Positions 17,030 to 25,845 of a stretch of DNA of 37,720 bases are shown in pieces. Positions within the stretch are counted from its first letter, which is position 1. Every line of letters begins with the position of its first letter. Position numbers and translations under genes: made by a program. The DNA is from Rickettsia endosymbiont of Oxypoda opaca (GTDB lineage: Bacteria; Pseudomonadota; Alphaproteobacteria; Rickettsiales; Rickettsiaceae), in contig JAJIYK010000128.1 in the NCBI GenBank assembly GCA_020881235.1, positions 1-37,720 on the forward strand. Direction: 5' to 3'. Below the pieces are notes generated by a model that saw only the letters and a program-made list of their open reading frames with translations, was not told the DNA's origin and searched no databases.

Positions 17030-17608
17030 GTGACGGAGCAAAGCATTAGTAATACATTAACGGATTCTCAAAAACATGAAATGCGTTGGTACGTTATTCA
17101 TACATTATCGGGTTCTGAAAAACGCATAAGGCAAATGATACTCGATAAGATACTTAAGCAAAAAATGTCTGAATTTTTTGAAGATATATTAGTTCCGGTT
17201 TTCGGAGTGCCTGAGGTTAAGCGAGGTAAAAACGTTAGGACTGAAAAAAAATTTATGCCTAGCTACATCTTGATAAAGATGAATATGAGCGATAAATCTT
17301 GGCATTTAGTAAAAAATATACCCGGAGTAACCGGGTTTTTAGGAAGTAAAACTACTCCAAAAGCTCTTACTGAAAGTGAAATACGGAATATTTTTAGTAA
17401 GTTAGAATCAGAAGCTAAAGAAGCTAAGGATTTTAAATTATTTGAAATCGGCGAGTCGGTCATAGTTACAGAGGGACCATTTGAAACTTTCGCAGGTATG
17501 GTCGAAGAAGTTGATCAAGAAAAAAATAAGTTGAGGGTTTCAATATCAATTTTTGGTAAAGCAACCCCGATAGAATTAAATTTTACGCAAGTGAAAAAAA
17601 ATAACTAG
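17030..17608 (+). CDS. nusG: Transcription termination/antitermination factor NusG
   Basis: NusG binds RNA polymerase, promotes processive elongation, and links polymerase to Rho or to the ribosome. The 192-residue protein starts at a GTG (17030). The NGN domain has MRWYVIHTLSGSEKRIRQMI, VPVFGVPEVKRGK, FMPSYILIKM and VKNIPGVTGFLG; the C-terminal KOW domain has GESVIVTEGPFETFAGMVEE. The N-terminal extension before MRWYV is typical of the genus. It lies 19 bp after secE. The stop codon is inside an 18-bp sequence (17605-17622) repeated in inverted orientation at 20567-20584. Confidence 0.96.
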   Translation: MTEQSISNTLTDSQKHEMRWYVIHTLSGSEKRIRQMILDKILKQKMSEFFEDILVPVFGVPEVKRGKNVRTEKKFMPSYILIKMNMSDKSWHLVKNIPGVTGFLGSKTTPKALTESEIRNIFSKLESEAKEAKDFKLFEIGESVIVTEGPFETFAGMVEEVDQEKNKLRVSISIFGKATPIELNFTQVKKNN

Positions 17609-17622
17609 GTTCTGTGAACAAA
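17605..17622 (+). repeat. 18-bp inverted repeat, left copy (partner 20567-20584)
   Basis: CTAGGTTCTGTGAACAAA here matches the reverse complement of 20567-20584 in 17 of 18 bases. The pair brackets the rplK-rplA-rplJ-rplL segment and overlaps the nusG stop codon. Confidence 0.7.
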
Positions 17623-17671
17623 TAGTATTATACGGTTTTTGTAAAAGAAAAAATTGATGAGATTAAAAATC

Positions 17672-17921
17672 GCCATTGCGAGGCGGTGTTGTTTGTGTGG
17701 CTCTAAAAAAGTGCTATATGTCATTCCTGCGAAAGCAGGAATCCAGAAAAATACTTAAAATAAGTAAAATTATATAAAAATTTACTATATAATTCGCTTA
17801 AATATTCTCTGGGTTCCTGACTTTAGCTAGAATGACATCAAAAATTCGAACCATGCAACAACGCCTTTATGGCTTCGCAATGACAGAGTTTTTATTAATT
17901 TTCGAGCCATGCAGCAATGCC
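17672..17921. repeat. Family D composite palindrome between nusG and rplK
   Basis: The outer fragment CGCCATTGCGAGG (17671-17683) pairs with CTTCGCAATGAC (about 17873-17884). Terminal repeats GGTGTTGTTTGTGTGGCTC (17685-17703) and GAACCATGCAACAACGCC (17848-17865) enclose a family D element (17718-17838). Its left hairpin stem is TTCCTGC/GCAGGAA, and a 58-bp AT-rich centre (17753-17810) is identical to 20201-20258. A second right terminal repeat GAGCCATGCAGCAATGCC lies at 17904-17921. It accounts for most of the 394-bp gap. Confidence 0.85.
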
Positions 17922-17942
17922 TATGACCATTTGCAGTGACGG

Positions 17943-17972
17943 TTACTATACAGCAATATACAATTTTATAAT
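17943..17972 (+). promoter_or_regulatory. Possible promoter for rplKAJL
   Basis: A perfect -10 box TATAAT (17967-17972) lies 30 bases before the rplK ATG, with a weak -35 (TTACTA, 17943-17948) at 18-base spacing. A promoter here would make sense because palindromes separate rplK from nusG. The -35 is poor. Confidence 0.4.
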
Positions 17973-18002
17973 AACAGACGTGAATAAAGTAAGGATTTAT
18001 TA

Positions 18003-18437
18003 ATGGCGAAAAAGATAAAAGGTTATATTAATTTAATTATTCCGGCAGCTAAGGCTGCTCCTGCTCCGCCTATCGGACCTGCACTCGGTCAGCGGAAGGT
18101 AAATATTATGGAATTTTGTAAAGCTTTTAATGCCGCAACACAAAATATTGCACCTAATACGCCTTTACCGACCGTAATTACCGTTTATGAAGATAGTAGT
18201 TTTACTTTTAGAATTAAGACGCCGCCGGCATCTTATTATCTAAAGCAATATGCCAAAATTGAAAAAGGGTCGAAAGCTACTAAAAAAGAAGCCATGATCG
18301 GCAAAGTTACTATGGATGACTGTCGTGAGATTGCTAAACTTAAAATAGTTGATCTTAATACTAATGATATTAATGCAGCTGCGAAAATTATTCGCGGTAC
18401 TGCTGAATCCATGGGATTGGAAGTTGTAGGGAATTAA
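18003..18437 (+). CDS. rplK: 50S ribosomal protein L11
   Basis: L11 forms the GTPase-associated centre with L10, L7/L12 and 23S rRNA. The 144-residue protein has the expected proline-rich start ([31 protein letters not shown]) and a C-terminal RNA-binding domain with [18 protein letters not shown] context and [12 protein letters not shown] at the end. AAGGA lies 7 bases before the ATG at 18003. It is 4 bp from rplA and starts the L11-L1-L10-L7/L12 cluster. Confidence 0.97.
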   Translation: MAKKIKGYINLIIPAAKAAPAPPIGPALGQRKVNIMEFCKAFNAATQNIAPNTPLPTVITVYEDSSFTFRIKTPPASYYLKQYAKIEKGSKATKKEAMIGKVTMDDCREIAKLKIVDLNTNDINAAAKIIRGTAESMGLEVVGN

Positions 18438-18441
18438 TCAT

Positions 18442-19164
18442 ATGTCAATAAATAAAAAAATTGTTACCGCTAAAGCTAGCGGCGGTAAAAAAATAAGAGA
18501 AGCGAGAGAAAAGTTAGATTTATCTACTTTATATAATTTAACAAGCGGTATTGAATTTTTAAAGTCTGTGTCATATGTAAAATTTGACGAAACTTTAGAA
18601 ATAGTAATGAAATTAGGCGTAGACCCTCGGCATTCTGATCAGATGGTGCGAGGAGTTATTACTTTGCCTGCCGGTACCGGTAAAACCGTGAAAGTTGCAG
18701 TTATCTGCAAAGAAGAAAGAATAGAAGAGGCAAAAAAAGCCGGAGCAGATATGGCTGGCTCGGTAGAGATTATTGAAGAAATTAAAGCCGGTAAAATTAA
18801 TTTTGATGTCTGCATAGCAACGCCGGATATGATGTCTGTCATCGGTTCAGTTGCAAGGATTTTAGGACCTAAAGGTTTAATGCCTAATCCAAAGCTTGGT
18901 ACCGTAACATTAGATATTACGACTGCCGTAAAAAATGCCAAAAGCGGACAAGTGGAATATAGAGCAGAGAAAGCTGGTATAATTCATGCAGGTGTTGGAA
19001 AATTATCTTTTTCGGAGCAAGATTTACGAGAAAATTTACAAGCTTTGATCACTGCGGTAATTAAAGCAAAGCCTGCCGGTGTTAAAGGAAATTATTTAAA
19101 GGCAATGTATTTATCTTCTACTATGGGACCATCAGTAAAAATAGATTTAGCCAGTATATTGTAA
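18442..19164 (+). CDS. rplA: 50S ribosomal protein L1
   Basis: L1 forms the mobile stalk at the tRNA exit site and in many bacteria represses its own operon by binding the rplK-rplA mRNA leader. The 240-residue protein has [59 protein letters not shown] and the C-terminal [10 protein letters not shown]. It follows rplK by 4 bp and precedes rplJ by 23 bp. I did not identify an L1-binding leader upstream of rplK. Confidence 0.97.
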   Translation: MSINKKIVTAKASGGKKIREAREKLDLSTLYNLTSGIEFLKSVSYVKFDETLEIVMKLGVDPRHSDQMVRGVITLPAGTGKTVKVAVICKEERIEEAKKAGADMAGSVEIIEEIKAGKINFDVCIATPDMMSVIGSVARILGPKGLMPNPKLGTVTLDITTAVKNAKSGQVEYRAEKAGIIHAGVGKLSFSEQDLRENLQALITAVIKAKPAGVKGNYLKAMYLSSTMGPSVKIDLASIL

Positions 19165-19187
19165 TACTATTCAAGGAGAATTAAAAA

Positions 19188-19697
19188 GTGTTAAGATCGG
19201 AAAAGCCAATAGTTGTAGAAGAGCTTGAAAAGGTTTATAAGGAATCAACTTCCGTAATTGTTGCTCATTATCATGGGTTAACGGTTAGTCAAATTAGTTC
19301 ACTTAGAGAGTCTCTTAAAGTTAAAGGAGCCGGTTTTAAAGTTGTTAAAAATACTTTGGCTAAAATAGCTGCTAATAAAGCGGGGCTAGACGGTGCCGTT
19401 AATTTGTTTGCAGGTCCTACTGCTATTGCTTATTCTAAAGACCCGGTTGAAGTGGCAAAACTTGTTGTAGATTTTGCTAAATCTAATGACAATCTCAAAA
19501 TAGTAGGTGGTATAGTTAATGACCAACTATTAAATGAACATTCAATAAGAGAGCTTTCTAAGTTACCGTCGCTAAACGAGCTTAGAGGTAAAATTATAGG
19601 GTTGTTACAAGCTCCTGCTACAAAAATAGTGGGTGTATTACAAGCACCGGCATCAAGCTTGGTAAGAGTGATACAAGCATATGTTAATAAAAATTAA
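19188..19697 (+). CDS. rplJ: 50S ribosomal protein L10
   Basis: L10 anchors the L7/L12 dimers to the ribosome. The 169-residue protein starts at a GTG (19188) preceded by CAAGGAGAA, a good ribosome-binding site. Conserved blocks include [47 protein letters not shown], and a C-terminal helix ([20 protein letters not shown]) that binds L7/L12. rplL follows 30 bp downstream. Confidence 0.97.
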   Translation: MLRSEKPIVVEELEKVYKESTSVIVAHYHGLTVSQISSLRESLKVKGAGFKVVKNTLAKIAANKAGLDGAVNLFAGPTAIAYSKDPVEVAKLVVDFAKSNDNLKIVGGIVNDQLLNEHSIRELSKLPSLNELRGKIIGLLQAPATKIVGVLQAPASSLVRVIQAYVNKN

Positions 19698-19727
19698 TTA
19701 AGACATTAAAGTAAAAAGGAAAAAACT

Positions 19728-20099
19728 ATGGCAACATTAGCTAAAATTAAAGAAGAATTATCATACCTGACATTAATGCAAGCAGCTGAGCTTGTAAAAG
19801 CTCTTGAAGAAGAGTGGGGCGTGTCTGCTGCTGCGCCTGTTGCAATGGCTGCTGCTGCACCGGCTGCTGCTGAAGCAGTTGCTGAAAAAACAGATTTTGA
19901 TGTAATTTTAGTAAGTAGCGGTGATAAAAAAATAGAAGTAATTAAAGTAGTAAGAGAAATTACCGGACTTGGCTTGATAGAAGCTAAAAATTTAGTAAGC
20001 GAAGCTCCTAAGCCGGTTAAACACGGCGTAAACAAAGAAGAAGCTGAAAAAATCAAAGCAAGCTTAGAAGCCGCAGGTGCAAAAGTTGAATTAAAGTAA
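19728..20099 (+). CDS. rplL: 50S ribosomal protein L7/L12
   Basis: L7/L12 is the multicopy stalk protein that recruits translational GTPases. The 123-residue protein shows the N-terminal dimerisation helix pair ([20 protein letters not shown]), an Ala-rich hinge ([18 protein letters not shown]) and the globular C-terminal domain ending [30 protein letters not shown] precedes the ATG. A terminator-like hairpin and about 1.37 kb of repeats separate it from rpoB. A 143-codon frame on the opposite strand is an artefact of the biased composition. Confidence 0.97.
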   Translation: MATLAKIKEELSYLTLMQAAELVKALEEEWGVSAAAPVAMAAAAPAAAEAVAEKTDFDVILVSSGDKKIEVIKVVREITGLGLIEAKNLVSEAPKPVKHGVNKEEAEKIKASLEAAGAKVELK

Positions 20100-20112
20100 T
20101 TAAGATTTAGCT

Positions 20113-20312
20113 CGTCATTGCGAGAAAATTCGAGCATTGTTGCATAGCTCGAAAAAAGTGCTAGATGTCATTCCGTTGATCGCAGGAATCCAGAAAAAAC
20201 ACTTAAAATAAGTAAAATTATATAAAAATTTACTATATAATTCGCTTAAATATTCTCTAGGTTCCTGTTTTCACGGGAATGATATAGAAAATTCGAGCCA
20301 TGCAACAACGCC
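20113..20312. repeat. Family D composite palindrome after rplL
   Basis: Terminal repeats GCATTGTTGCATAGCTC (20134-20150) and GAGCCATGCAACAACGCC (20295-20312) enclose a family D element at 20165-20285. Its 58-bp AT-rich centre (20201-20258) is identical to the copy between nusG and rplK, although the surrounding hairpin arms differ. CGTCATTGCGAG (20113-20124) precedes the terminal repeat. Confidence 0.85.
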
Positions 20313-20335
20313 GCTATTATTTGAGCCTTTAATTT

Positions 20336-20378
20336 ACAATCAAGGTTAAGTCATCCTTACCCTTGATTGTTCTATTTT
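20336..20378 (+). terminator. Rho-independent terminator-like hairpin after rplL
   Basis: ACAATCAAGG (20336-20345) pairs exactly with CCTTGATTGT (20361-20370). The stem extends inward by TAAG/CTTA past one mismatch, leaving the loop TCATC, and the tract TCTATTTT follows. It could end or thin out rplKAJL transcription before rpoB. Confidence 0.65.
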
Positions 20379-20566
20379 AATCAGCTTTAGGATAGTTTGC
20401 CATCCTATCTGCATTTAAGATAGCAAGCTCTATAGCGTAGCACTTAGATTATTTAACTTGATAAAGTAAATAAAGTCATTTTTGTAAATTATTAAAATTT
20501 AGTGAATTATATATTTAAATATAAAATGCTAATTTTTCTAAAGGATAAAAATAAATTAATTTAAAC

Positions 20567-20584
20567 TTTGTTCATAGAACCTAG
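20567..20584 (-). repeat. 18-bp inverted repeat, right copy (partner 17605-17622)
   Basis: TTTGTTCATAGAACCTAG is the reverse complement of the sequence at the nusG stop, with one mismatch. Similarity ends sharply outside the 18 bases. Confidence 0.7.
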
Positions 20585-20607
20585 TATAACCAATTTTTTA
20601 AAGTTAA

Positions 20608-20665
20608 ATCTATAAGTTTCTGTAAATTTCTTTTCTAAAGAAGAAGCTTATAGATATTTTGCTTT
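20608..20665. terminator. Hairpin with T-rich flanks in the rplL-rpoB gap
   Basis: ATCTATAAGTTTCT (20608-20621) pairs with AGAAGCTTATAGAT (20642-20655) over 14 bp with one G-T pair. The T-rich run ATTTTGCTTTTT follows. It may be a weak terminator or a processing site; AT-richness makes this uncertain. Confidence 0.4.
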
Positions 20666-20678
20666 TTATGGTTATTGT

Positions 20679-20849
20679 GGCATTGTTGCATGGATCGATT
20701 TTACCTCGTCATTGCGAGGAGATGCTAGCTATCTCCGTGGCAATCCAGTAAAAAATAGCTAAAGATGCTATGAGATTTTTTATTTTCTAGATTGCCACGC
20801 TCCTTTCAGTCGCTCGCAATGACGTTTAGGGTATCCACGCAACAATGCC
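20679..20849. repeat. Complete composite palindrome, family C core (rplL-rpoB gap, copy 1)
   Basis: Terminal repeats GGCATTGTTGCATGGATC (20679-20696) and GTATCCACGCAACAATGCC (20831-20849) enclose a core from CGTCATTGCGAGG (20707) to CTCGCAATGACG (ending 20824). Inner arms are CCGTGGCAATCC and GATTGCCACG. At 171 bp the whole unit is about as long as the family A composites, although the core is unrelated. Confidence 0.88.
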
Positions 20850-21045
20850 TTGCGAGGACATGCTAGCTATCTCCGTGGCAATCAAGGAAGAAATAGCTAG
20901 ATTGCTTCGCTTCGCTCGCAATGACGGCGAGAGTCTTAGATTGCCACGCTCCTTTCAGTCGCTCGCAATGACGTTTGGGGCATCCATGCAACAATACTGT
21001 GCAGGAATGACATATAACACTTTGCTCGGTCCATGCAACAATGCC
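20850..21045. repeat. Truncated family C and D palindromes (rplL-rpoB gap, copy 2)
   Basis: Directly after the previous unit comes a second family C core lacking its first bases (20850-20973). It has two alternative right arms ending CTCGCAATGACG (about 20924 and 20973) and a right terminal repeat GCATCCATGCAACAATACT (20980-20998). Then follows the right half of a family D element with its own terminal repeat (21001-21045). An open frame across this stretch is not a gene. Confidence 0.8.
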
Positions 21046-21072
21046 TGTTATTGTACAGTTAGAAAATATTAC

Positions 21073-21357
21073 AGTTAATTTGGATGAATTTGGAATTGGG
21101 TGTAAAGATAAATAATTATTAATAGTTAGAGTAAGAAATAGCCTATAGTAATAGGCTGATTTTAATCAGCTATAGGCAATATTGTTGTCTAATGCTCATT
21201 AGCTACTGCATATTTCATAAAGCTTGATATAATCGAATTTGAAAGAAACTTGCTTGTGCTCACGTATTTTTAACGATTAGCACAGGCTCGCCTTTAAATT
21301 CCTCAAATCTTCCGTTTTATGAAATATGCTGTATAACCTAATTCATCTAAATTAACT
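21073..21357. repeat. 285-bp palindromic element upstream of rpoB
   Basis: Outer arms at 21073-21093 and 21337-21357 pair over 21 bases with two mismatches. Middle arms GCATATTTCATAAA (21208-21221) and TTTATGAAATATGC (21316-21329) pair exactly. A separate hairpin set lies at 21141-21177. It belongs to none of the other families in this window and ends about 110 bp before rpoB. Confidence 0.75.
21141..21177 (+). promoter_or_regulatory. Mutually exclusive hairpins in the rpoB leader
   Basis: GCCTAT (21141-21146) can pair either with ATAGGC at 21151-21156 or, as GCCTATAG, with CTATAGGC at 21170-21177. In the second fold the hairpin GCTGATT/AATCAGC (21155-21161/21164-21170) can form inside. Such alternatives resemble an attenuator, but no T-run follows directly. 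This is a structural observation only. Confidence 0.35.
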
Positions 21358-21382
21358 ATCAAATAAACCTATAAATTAGTGA

Positions 21383-21412
21383 TTGAAGAATATTAATTTA
21401 GAGAAATACTAA
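21383..21412 (+). promoter_or_regulatory. Weak promoter candidate for rpoBC
   Basis: TTGAAG (21383-21388) and TACTAA (21407-21412) are 18 bases apart, 56 bases before the rpoB start. The -10 is poor. A local promoter is plausible because terminator-like hairpins and repeats separate rpoB from rplL. Confidence 0.25.
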
Positions 21413-21467
21413 ATAGTTCATTTTTGTTATTAAAGTAACGTCGACAACAGTTTTATTAGGAGATTAT

Positions 21468-24400
21468 ATGGCTTCATTAAGGGATAATATCACAACTCAG
21501 CCCTTGTCGAATAGTAAACGAATAAGAAAGAATTTTGGACATATAAATCTAGTAGCGGATATACCGAATTTAATTGAAATTCAAAAAAATTCCTACGAGA
21601 AGAATTTTTTACAGCTTACGATAAAAGATACTGAAAGAAAAAATAAAGGGTTGCAATCCATATTAAATTCTATCTTTCCTATTTCCGATCCTTCAAATGT
21701 TGCTAATTTAGAATTTGTTAAATATGAATTTGATACCCCGAAATATGACGTAGAAGAATGTAGTCAAAGAAGCTTAAGTTATGCAGCTCCTCTTAAAGTA
21801 ACTTTGAGGTTAAGTATCTGGGATATTGATGAGGATACCGGTGCAAGGGAAATTAAGGGTATTAAAGAGCAAGAAGTTTATATGGGAGATATCCCGTTAA
21901 TGACCAAAAACGGTACTTTTATTATTAATGGTACGGAACGGGTAGTAGTTTCTCAAATGCATCGTTCCCCGGGGGTGTTTTTCTATCATGATGAAGGAAA
22001 AGTACATTCATCGGGAAAGCTTTTATATTCCTCTAGAGTTATTCCTTACAGAGGATCATGGCTTGACTTAGAATTTGATGCTAAAGATATCGTTTATTTC
22101 AGAATAGATAGAAAAAGAAAACTCTATGCTACTACTTTACTTAGAGCAATAGGTATGAATACTAGTGAAATTATAAAATTTTACTATCAGACGGTAACTT
22201 ATCAAGCGAAAGATAAAGGTTGGGCGGTTGAGTTTATGCCGAAATCTATTACTGCTCATCGTTTAACAACTGATTTAATAAATGCCGATACGGGTGAAAT
22301 AATACTTGAGGCAGGTAAGAAAGTTACTCCTCGTTTAGCTAAAAAATATTCAAGTGAAGGAGTAAAGAATATTTTAGTAACGCATGAATCTCTAATAGGT
22401 AAATACCTATCGGAAGATTTGGTAGATCCGACTAGTGGAGAAATATTGGCGGGTGTCGGTGAAATAGTCACTGCCGATACGTTAAAGGTTATTGCCGAAC
22501 TTAAAATTACCTCTATCGGTGTGTTAGTCATAAGTCCTCAATCAGGTCCTTATATAAGGAATACTTTATTTGCCGATAAAAATCACGATCGTGAATCGGC
22601 TTTATTTGATATAGTTAGAGTATTAAGACCGGGAGAACCGGCAAATATTGAAGCTGCCGAAGCGTTATTTCATAATTTATTTTTTGAGCCTGAAAGATAT
22701 GACCTTTCTGAGGTCGGTCGGATAAAAATGAATTCCAGATTAGAGTTGGCTATTCCTGAAGAAAATACAGTTCTTACCATTGATGATATTAAGCATATTT
22801 TGAGGGTTTTAGTAGAGCTTAAAGACGGTAAGGGAATTATCGACGATATCGATCATTTAGGTAATAGAAGGGTTAGGTCTGTCGGAGAATTGATTGAAAA
22901 TCAATTTAGGGTAGGTCTGGTTCGTATGGAGAAATTGGTAGTTGAGAGAATGTCAGCGGGTGATGTTGATACTGTAATGCCTCATGATTTAGTGAATTCT
23001 AAAATTTTAGTTTCCGTAGTAAAAGAATTTTTTAGTACCTCTCAACTATCTCAATTTATGGATCAAACTAATCCATTATCGGAAATCACGCATAAAAGAA
23101 GATTGTCGGCACTTGGTCCCGGCGGTTTGAGCCGTGATAGAGCAGGTTTTGAAGTACGTGACGTACATCCTACTCATTACGGTCGTATTTGCCCGATTGA
23201 GACGCCGGAAGGTCAAAATATCGGTTTAATTAATTCGATGGCTACCTATGCTAGAATTAATAAACACGGCTTTATAGAAAGTCCTTATAGAAAAGTCGTT
23301 AACGGTAAGGTAACTGATGAAGTAGTTTATTTGTCGGCGATTGAAGAAGGTAAATATAAAATCGGTCAAGCTAATTCTAAAGTCGATAAAAAAGGCGTAT
23401 TGCAAGATGAGTTTATCAATTGCCGAATTGAAGGCGGTAATTTTGCTCTAGTAGAGCCGAATGAAGTAGATTTCATTGATATTACTCCTATGCAAATCGT
23501 CTCTATTGCCGCCTCGCTTATTCCTTTCCTTGAGAATGACGATGCTAACCGTGCGTTAATGGGATCGAATATGCAGCGGCAAGCCGTGCCTTTAATTAAA
23601 TCAGATGCACCTTTTGTCGGTACAGGGGTTGAAGGAGTGGTAGCAAAGGATTCCGGTGCTTCGGTACTCGCTTTACATGACGGTATAGTTGAGCAAGTTG
23701 ATTCAAATAGAATTGTAATTAGAACTACGCAAGAAAAATCTGACGGCTCGCCTTCTGTCGATATCTATAATTTATTAAAATTCCAGAAATCTAACCACAA
23801 TACTTGTATCAATCAAAAACCTTTAGTTAAAGTCGGTTATCACGTTAAGAAAAACGATATTATAGCTGATGGACCTAGTACCGATAACGGCGAGATTGCA
23901 TTAGGTAGAAATGTGTTGGTCGCCTTTATTCCTTGGAGCGGCTATAACTTTGAAGATTCAATTTTAATATCGGAGCGTATAGTAAAAGAAGATGTCTTTA
24001 CCTCTATTCATATTGAAGAATTTGAAGTAATAGCAAGAGACACTCGTCTTGGACCTGAAGAAATTACTCGTGACATACCTAATGTTAGTGAGGAAAGCCT
24101 CCGTCATCTTGATGAAGTAGGAATAATTTACGTCGGGGCAGAAGTAAAATCCGGTGATATTCTCGTTGGAAAAGTAACACCGAAAAGTGAATCACCGATT
24201 ACGCCGGAAGAAAAATTACTGAGAGCAATTTTCGGAGAAAAAGCTTTTGACGTTAAGGATTCATCATTGCATGTGCCTTCAGGGGTTAGCGGCACAGTAG
24301 TAGAAGTTAGGGTATTTTCTCGCCGAGGAGTTGAAAAGGATGAGCGTGCAATCGCTATCGAAAGACAACAAATAGAAAAGCTCGCTAAAGATAGAGATGA

Positions 24401-25589
24401 TGAGCTAGCAATTATTGAACATTTTGTGTTTGCTAGATTAGAAAAAATTCTAACAGGGCAAGTAATTGTTAACGGACCTAAATCAGTAAAAGCCGGTCAA
24501 GAGATTACTAAGAAAATGTTAGAAGATTTATCTAAAGGTCAGTTCTGGCAGCTTATAGTTGAAGATTCAACCGTAATGAATGAAATTGAGCAAATAAAAC
24601 AACATTATGATGAGAAAAAAGATATTCTTAATAAAAGATTTACCACTAAAGTTGAAAAAGTGCAAAGTGGTGATGATTTACCGCAAGGGGCTTTAAAAGT
24701 AGTAAAAGTATTTATTGCTACTAAACATAAATTACAACCCGGCGATAAAATGGCAGGAAGACACGGCAATAAAGGGGTTATTTCTCGTATACTGCCGGAA
24801 GAAGATATGCCGTTTTTAGAAGATGGAACGGTAGTGGATATTGTGCTTAATCCTTTAGGGCTTCCTTCACGGATGAATATCGGACAGATTTTAGAGACAC
24901 ATCTCGGTTGGGCATCGGTCAATTTAGCTAAAAAAATATCCGGATTAGTTACTCAATATAAAAATGAAGAAATTAGTATAAAGGAAGTTAAATCTTTTAT
25001 CTCCCATTTATACGGTGAAGCTGCTAACGAAATACTAAAAATGTCAGATGAAGAAATTATTAATTTCTGTCGAGAAAATAGTAAAGGAGTATATTTTGCG
25101 ACGCCGGTATTTGATGGAGCAAAAGTTGAAGATGTTAAGGAAATGCTAAAGCTTGCCGATCAAGATACTTCAGGTCAAGTAAAATTAATTGACGGTAGAA
25201 CCGGTGAATATTTTGATCGCCGAGTTACCGTCGGGCAAAAATATTTACTAAAATTACATCACTTGGTCGATAACAAAATTCATGCTCGTTCTATCGGTCC
25301 TTATAGTTTAGTAACTCAACAACCTTTAGGCGGAAAATCACATTTCGGTGGGCAACGTTTTGGAGAAATGGAATGCTGGGCACTGCAAGCTTATGGTGCT
25401 GCTTATACATTGCAGGAAATGTTAACCGTTAAGTCGGATGATGTAAACGGTAGGATCAAAATTTATGATTCTATAGTGCGGGGTGATAATAATTTTGAGT
25501 CCGGTATCCCTGAATCTTTTAATGTAATGATAAAAGAATTTAGATCGTTATGCCTTAACGTAAAACTTGAGGATGCAACTTCAAGTTAG
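21468..25589 (+). CDS. rpoB: DNA-directed RNA polymerase subunit beta
   Basis: This 1373-residue subunit forms half of the active-site cleft. The start at 21468 has AGGAGA (21458-21463) just upstream. Visible landmarks: the rifampicin region [20 protein letters not shown] (521-540) with [13 protein letters not shown], all in the sensitive form; [20 protein letters not shown] (565-584); [20 protein letters not shown] (815-834); the [11 protein letters not shown] block; and the C-terminal [20 protein letters not shown]. Length is normal for Rickettsia. A 256-bp gap with a palindrome separates it from rpoC, where most bacteria have a short spacer. Confidence 0.98.
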   Translation: MASLRDNITTQPLSNSKRIRKNFGHINLVADIPNLIEIQKNSYEKNFLQLTIKDTERKNKGLQSILNSIFPISDPSNVANLEFVKYEFDTPKYDVEECSQRSLSYAAPLKVTLRLSIWDIDEDTGAREIKGIKEQEVYMGDIPLMTKNGTFIINGTERVVVSQMHRSPGVFFYHDEGKVHSSGKLLYSSRVIPYRGSWLDLEFDAKDIVYFRIDRKRKLYATTLLRAIGMNTSEIIKFYYQTVTYQAKDKGWAVEFMPKSITAHRLTTDLINADTGEIILEAGKKVTPRLAKKYSSEGVKNILVTHESLIGKYLSEDLVDPTSGEILAGVGEIVTADTLKVIAELKITSIGVLVISPQSGPYIRNTLFADKNHDRESALFDIVRVLRPGEPANIEAAEALFHNLFFEPERYDLSEVGRIKMNSRLELAIPEENTVLTIDDIKHILRVLVELKDGKGIIDDIDHLGNRRVRSVGELIENQFRVGLVRMEKLVVERMSAGDVDTVMPHDLVNSKILVSVVKEFFSTSQLSQFMDQTNPLSEITHKRRLSALGPGGLSRDRAGFEVRDVHPTHYGRICPIETPEGQNIGLINSMATYARINKHGFIESPYRKVVNGKVTDEVVYLSAIEEGKYKIGQANSKVDKKGVLQDEFINCRIEGGNFALVEPNEVDFIDITPMQIVSIAASLIPFLENDDANRALMGSNMQRQAVPLIKSDAPFVGTGVEGVVAKDSGASVLALHDGIVEQVDSNRIVIRTTQEKSDGSPSVDIYNLLKFQKSNHNTCINQKPLVKVGYHVKKNDIIADGPSTDNGEIALGRNVLVAFIPWSGYNFEDSILISERIVKEDVFTSIHIEEFEVIARDTRLGPEEITRDIPNVSEESLRHLDEVGIIYVGAEVKSGDILVGKVTPKSESPITPEEKLLRAIFGEKAFDVKDSSLHVPSGVSGTVVEVRVFSRRGVEKDERAIAIERQQIEKLAKDRDDELAIIEHFVFARLEKILTGQVIVNGPKSVKAGQEITKKMLEDLSKGQFWQLIVEDSTVMNEIEQIKQHYDEKKDILNKRFTTKVEKVQSGDDLPQGALKVVKVFIATKHKLQPGDKMAGRHGNKGVISRILPEEDMPFLEDGTVVDIVLNPLGLPSRMNIGQILETHLGWASVNLAKKISGLVTQYKNEEISIKEVKSFISHLYGEAANEILKMSDEEIINFCRENSKGVYFATPVFDGAKVEDVKEMLKLADQDTSGQVKLIDGRTGEYFDRRVTVGQKYLLKLHHLVDNKIHARSIGPYSLVTQQPLGGKSHFGGQRFGEMECWALQAYGAAYTLQEMLTVKSDDVNGRIKIYDSIVRGDNNFESGIPESFNVMIKEFRSLCLNVKLEDATSS

Positions 25590-25601
25590 GGAATTGGTCA
25601 G

Positions 25602-25790
25602 CTGTCATTGTGATAGGAAATTGTTGGGGCGGAAAAAGCGTTCGGTGTCATGCCGTGGCTTGACCACGGCATCCAGTCTTTTTATTAAGGTTTTTTCTGG
25701 ATACCGTGGTCAAGCCACGGTATGACACTATACTTGTAATAACCATAATACGATAATTATGAACCACCCAACAATTCCTCATCACAATGA
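25602..25790. repeat. Family A composite palindrome between rpoB and rpoC
   Basis: The outermost arms CTGTCATTGTGAT (25602-25614) and ATCACAATGACT (25780-25791) enclose altered terminal repeats. These are GGAAATTGTTGGGGCGG (25616-25632) and GAACCACCCAACAATTCC (25761-25778), both of which carry TTGTTGGG or its complement in place of TTGTTGCATGG. The double-hairpin core is 25644-25728, with stems ATGCCGTGG/CCACGGCAT and ATACCGTGG/CCACGGTAT. Confidence 0.87.
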
Positions 25791-25845
25791 CTACCTACAT
25801 TACGAATAATATAAACCGTCTTATAAATTTTAGGGAAAAATATTT

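Noticed and set aside
19706..20137. A 143-codon frame on the minus strand opposite rplL
   Set aside because: It mirrors the Ala-rich rplL sequence; rplL on the plus strand is unambiguous.
20679..20858. A target duplication around the family C composite
   Set aside because: The 9 bases on each side (GGTTATTGT and TTGCGAGGA) do not match, so only the 29993-30165 copy supports a duplication.
20679..21045. A CRISPR-like array in the rplL-rpoB gap
   Set aside because: The repeats are inverted and nested, spacing is irregular, and there are no unique spacers or cas genes.
20845..21078. A 77-codon open frame in the rplL-rpoB gap
   Set aside because: It lies wholly within truncated palindromes and repeats peptide patterns encoded by other repeat copies.
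23028..23172. Natural rifampicin resistance in rpoB
   Set aside because: The resistance-determining segment matches the sensitive form at the usual positions. Resistance changes reported elsewhere in RpoB for some Rickettsia could not be placed with confidence in this numbering.
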